DNA of 64,000 nt from Aeromicrobium sp. Root344. Lineage in GTDB: Bacteria; Actinomycetota; Actinomycetes; Propionibacteriales; Nocardioidaceae. Below are positions 62,313 through 64,000 of this stretch, piece by piece. The notes beneath the pieces are model-generated. The model had not been told where the DNA came from, did no database searches, and saw only the letters and a list, made by a program, of their open reading frames with translations. The first letter of the stretch is position 1. Each line of letters begins with the position of its first letter. Where the stretch lies: assembly GCF_001425755.1 (NCBI RefSeq), contig NZ_LMDH01000001.1, positions 189,619-253,618 of the forward strand, read 5' to 3'. A program made the position numbers and the translations under genes.

Positions 62313-63461
62313 ATGACCACACAGCGAAGCACCTCATCCGACATCCGCCCCTTCGTCATCGACATCCCGCAGGCCGATCTCGACGACCTCGACAGCCGCC
62401 TCGCCCGGACCCGCTACCCCGCGGCCGCACCTGGCGACGACTGGACGTACGGCGTGCCCAACCACTACCTCGAGGAGATGGTGGCGCAGTGGCGCGGCGA
62501 GTTCGACTGGCGCGAGCAGGAGGCGCGGATGAACGCGTTCCCGCACTACCTGACCGACATCGACGGCCAGACGATCCACTTCATCCACGTGCCGTCGGCG
62601 GAGGCCGGCGCGACTCCCCTCCTGCTGCTGCACACCTACCCCGGCTCGTTCGTCGACTTCCTCGACATGATCGGCCCGCTCACCGACCCGGTCGCGCACG
62701 GCGGCAAGCCCGAGGACGCCTTCTCCGTCGTCGTGCCGTCGATGCCGGGCTTCGCGTTCAGCACGCCCGTCACGGACCACGGCTGGACCATGGCCCGGGT
62801 CGCTCGTACGTACGACACCCTCATGCGCAAGCTGGGCTACGACTCGTACGGCGCGCACGGCAGCGACGGTGGCGCCATGGTCGCCCGCGAGCTCGGCCTG
62901 CTGCAGCCCGAAGGCTTCCTGGGGCTGCACGTCCTGCAGCTGTTCTCCTTCCCCTCGGGCGATCCGGCGGAGTTCGAGAAGCTGGAGCCCAAGGACTACG
63001 CCGCCCTCGAGCACATGAAGTGGTTCCAGTCCGTCGGCGGCTACAACGCGATCAACGCGTCGCGCCCGCAGACGGTCGCGGTCGGGATCTCGGACTCCCC
63101 CGTCGGCCAGCTGGCCTGGAACGAGCTGTTCATGTCGTTCGGCAACGGCACGAGCCTGGTCACCCGCGAGCAGATCCTGACCGAGGTGTCGCTCGAGTGG
63201 TTCACCAACACCTCGGCGACAGTCGGGCGCTACCACTACTCGGAGGCGCACGCCGGCGTCGAGCCTGCGGTCAACCACGCACGGACGGGCGTCGCAGTGT
63301 TCGCCGACGACTTCAAGTCGATCCGGACGTTCGCGGATCGCGACAACAGCAACATCGTGCACTGGACCGAGCACGAGACCGGTGGTCACTACGCCTCGCT
63401 GGAGCGTCCCGACGCGGTGACCGCCGACCTGCGCGAGTTCTTCGGCAACCAGGAGGGCTGA
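62313..63461 (+). CDS. Epoxide hydrolase-family alpha/beta hydrolase
   Basis: 382 residues. An N-terminal EHN domain (IRPFVIDIPQADLDDLDSRLARTRYP, WREQEARMNAFPHYLTDIDG) typical of microsomal-type epoxide hydrolases precedes the alpha/beta core. Nucleophile Asp in GAHGSDGGAMVA (about 190), and a late His in ETGGHYASLERPD (about 360). The oxyanion-loop motif usually written HGWPGS reads HTYPGS here, a departure that may alter the substrate. Expected to open epoxides; the natural substrate is unknown. Confidence 0.9.
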   Translation: MTTQRSTSSDIRPFVIDIPQADLDDLDSRLARTRYPAAAPGDDWTYGVPNHYLEEMVAQWRGEFDWREQEARMNAFPHYLTDIDGQTIHFIHVPSAEAGATPLLLLHTYPGSFVDFLDMIGPLTDPVAHGGKPEDAFSVVVPSMPGFAFSTPVTDHGWTMARVARTYDTLMRKLGYDSYGAHGSDGGAMVARELGLLQPEGFLGLHVLQLFSFPSGDPAEFEKLEPKDYAALEHMKWFQSVGGYNAINASRPQTVAVGISDSPVGQLAWNELFMSFGNGTSLVTREQILTEVSLEWFTNTSATVGRYHYSEAHAGVEPAVNHARTGVAVFADDFKSIRTFADRDNSNIVHWTEHETGGHYASLERPDAVTADLREFFGNQEG

Positions 63462-63473
63462 GGACGGGCGCAC

Positions 63474-63507
63474 GAGAGCGCCACGGCCGCCCGGCCGTGG
63501 CGCTCTC
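63474..63507. terminator. Bidirectional terminator
   Basis: GAGAGCGCCACGGCCG and CGGCCGTGGCGCTCTC form a perfect 16-bp stem with a 2-base centre, between the convergent hydrolase and VOC genes. Confidence 0.8.
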
Positions 63508-63509
63508 GA

Positions 63510-63887
63510 TCACCCTCCGTACGGACGGGTGATGATCTCCAGGTTGTGCCCGTTGGGATCGGCCCAGTAGACGCCGCGCCCGCCGTCGTTGTGGTTGATC
63601 TCGTCCGGCCGGCCGTGGAACGGGTCCGCCCAGTAGGACAGTTCACGCTCCTGGATCCGTCCGAGGACCTCGTCGAACTCGTCGTCACTGACGAGGAACG
63701 CGTAGTGCTGCGGGTGCACCGGACCCTGCGCGTCGATGAAGTCGAGAGAGACGTCGTTGCCGGTCTACAGCACGAGGAACGGCCCGTACGCCTGGGGCTG
63801 CGGCAGTCCGAGGATCTCGGCGAAGAACGTGGCCGCCTCGCGCTTGTCCGTGGCTTCGACGATCGTGTGATTCAGCTGAGCTGTCAT
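63510..63887 (-). pseudogene. VOC/glyoxalase-family gene interrupted by one amber codon
   Basis: From ATG 63887 (AGGAGG 8 bases upstream) the frame encodes a vicinal-oxygen-chelate protein of 125 codons: LNHTIVEATDKREAATFFAEILGL, then after TAG at 63765-63767 (codon 41) it resumes in frame as TGNDVSLDFIDAQG through VYWADPNGHNLEIITRPYG. No frameshift is present. Relatives usually have Gln or Glu at that point, so a single C-to-T or G-to-T change explains it. The downstream part (from 63719) could restart at an internal GTG. Either a recent pseudogene, a sequencing error or readthrough. Confidence 0.75.
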
Positions 63888-63921
63888 GACGTTGCTCCTC
63901 CTGTGTCGATGGTGGTGTGGG

Positions 63922-64000
63922 TCAGCGACCGTCGCCAGAGGCAGGCCGAGGGCTGCGCGGCAGGAAGACTGCCGGGACGATCGCCAGCGCGGCCGGGGCG
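63922..64000 (-). CDS. C-terminus of a membrane protein, probably an MFS transporter (truncated by window edge)
   Basis: The minus-strand frame open from the window edge ends APAALAIVPAVFLPRSPRPASGDGR and then TGA. The hydrophobic stretch followed by a short basic tail looks like the last helix of a drug-efflux MFS protein. It precedes the VOC gene by 34 bases, so the two are probably co-transcribed. Too short for firm identification. Confidence 0.4.
   Translation of the reverse strand, partial: APAALAIVPAVFLPRSPRPASGDGR

Noticed and set aside
63765..63767. Pyrrolysine at the VOC amber codon
   Set aside because: No pyrrolysine genes are visible and the VOC family has no such residue; mutation or sequencing error is simpler.

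Overview
The window is a contiguous, GC-rich, gene-dense piece of an actinobacterial chromosome. The gene content and order (argS, lysA, hom, thrC, thrB, rho, rpmE, prfA, prmC, sua5, wecA, atpIBEFHAGDC, a DUF2550 gene, a PduO-type adenosyltransferase, nucS, methylmalonyl-CoA epimerase, fadA4-like thiolase, ybbN-like thioredoxin) match the order known from mycobacteria and streptomycetes. An mce operon, a NucS endonuclease and an mmpS-like gene fit the Corynebacteriales/Propionibacteriales side. A Nocardioidaceae host (Nocardioides/Aeromicrobium-like) is my best guess, inferred from overall resemblance only. No rRNA, CRISPR array, intact insertion sequence or prophage is visible. After annotation no gene-free stretch exceeds about 270 bases.

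Layout. 1-5.3 kb: a GNAT-Nudix fusion cut by the left edge, a cold-shock gene, a lipoprotein/membrane-protein pair with a Glu-Pro repeat, a redox-dead thioredoxin-TPR protein, a PH-domain protein and a tiny membrane protein. 5.4-24.6 kb: genes of the ethylmalonyl-CoA pathway scattered in five transcription units (thiolase-meaB, epimerase, ccr, a 3-hydroxyacyl-CoA dehydrogenase, ecm divergent from cobalamin adenosyltransferase). They are interspersed with a Scy/FilP-like coiled-coil gene, nucS, a ferritin locus with an iron-repressor box, a two-component system and a MacB-type ABC transporter. 24.7-34.8 kb: a 42-codon secreted peptide, DUF2550, the complete F1Fo ATP synthase operon, wecA and sua5. 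34.8-45.6 kb: a complete mce operon with its TetR regulator, inserted between prmC and sua5. 45.6-60.3 kb: prmC, prfA, rpmE, a glutathione peroxidase, rho, the threonine genes, a SoxR/MFS/MmpS block inserted between lysA and hom, then lysA and argS. 60.3-64 kb: a CheY-like regulator, tRNA-Arg(CCG) with two tandem copies of its 3' half, a WYL regulator with an epoxide hydrolase, and a VOC gene broken by one amber codon.

How it fits together. Thiolase, 3-hydroxyacyl-CoA dehydrogenase, Ccr, the epimerase and Ecm would carry acetyl-CoA through crotonyl- and ethylmalonyl-CoA to methylsuccinyl-CoA. MeaB and the adenosyltransferase would keep the B12 mutase supplied and repaired. The most interesting regulatory signal is a shared palindrome, GTTAC-N6-GTAAC-like, lying on the predicted -10 elements of the thiolase, ccr and ecm promoters, with a weaker copy before the dehydrogenase gene: a candidate operator for an ethylmalonyl-CoA regulon.

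The most unusual structural signal is a duplicated 27/29-codon ORF that exactly fills the gaps sua5-wecA and wecA-atpI. Each copy overlaps the stop codon before it and the start codon after it. Each carries a 15-bp hairpin that hides the Shine-Dalgarno sequence and AUG of the next gene. At least thirteen genes here have a TANNNT element 6-7 bases before the start codon, indicating leaderless mRNAs.
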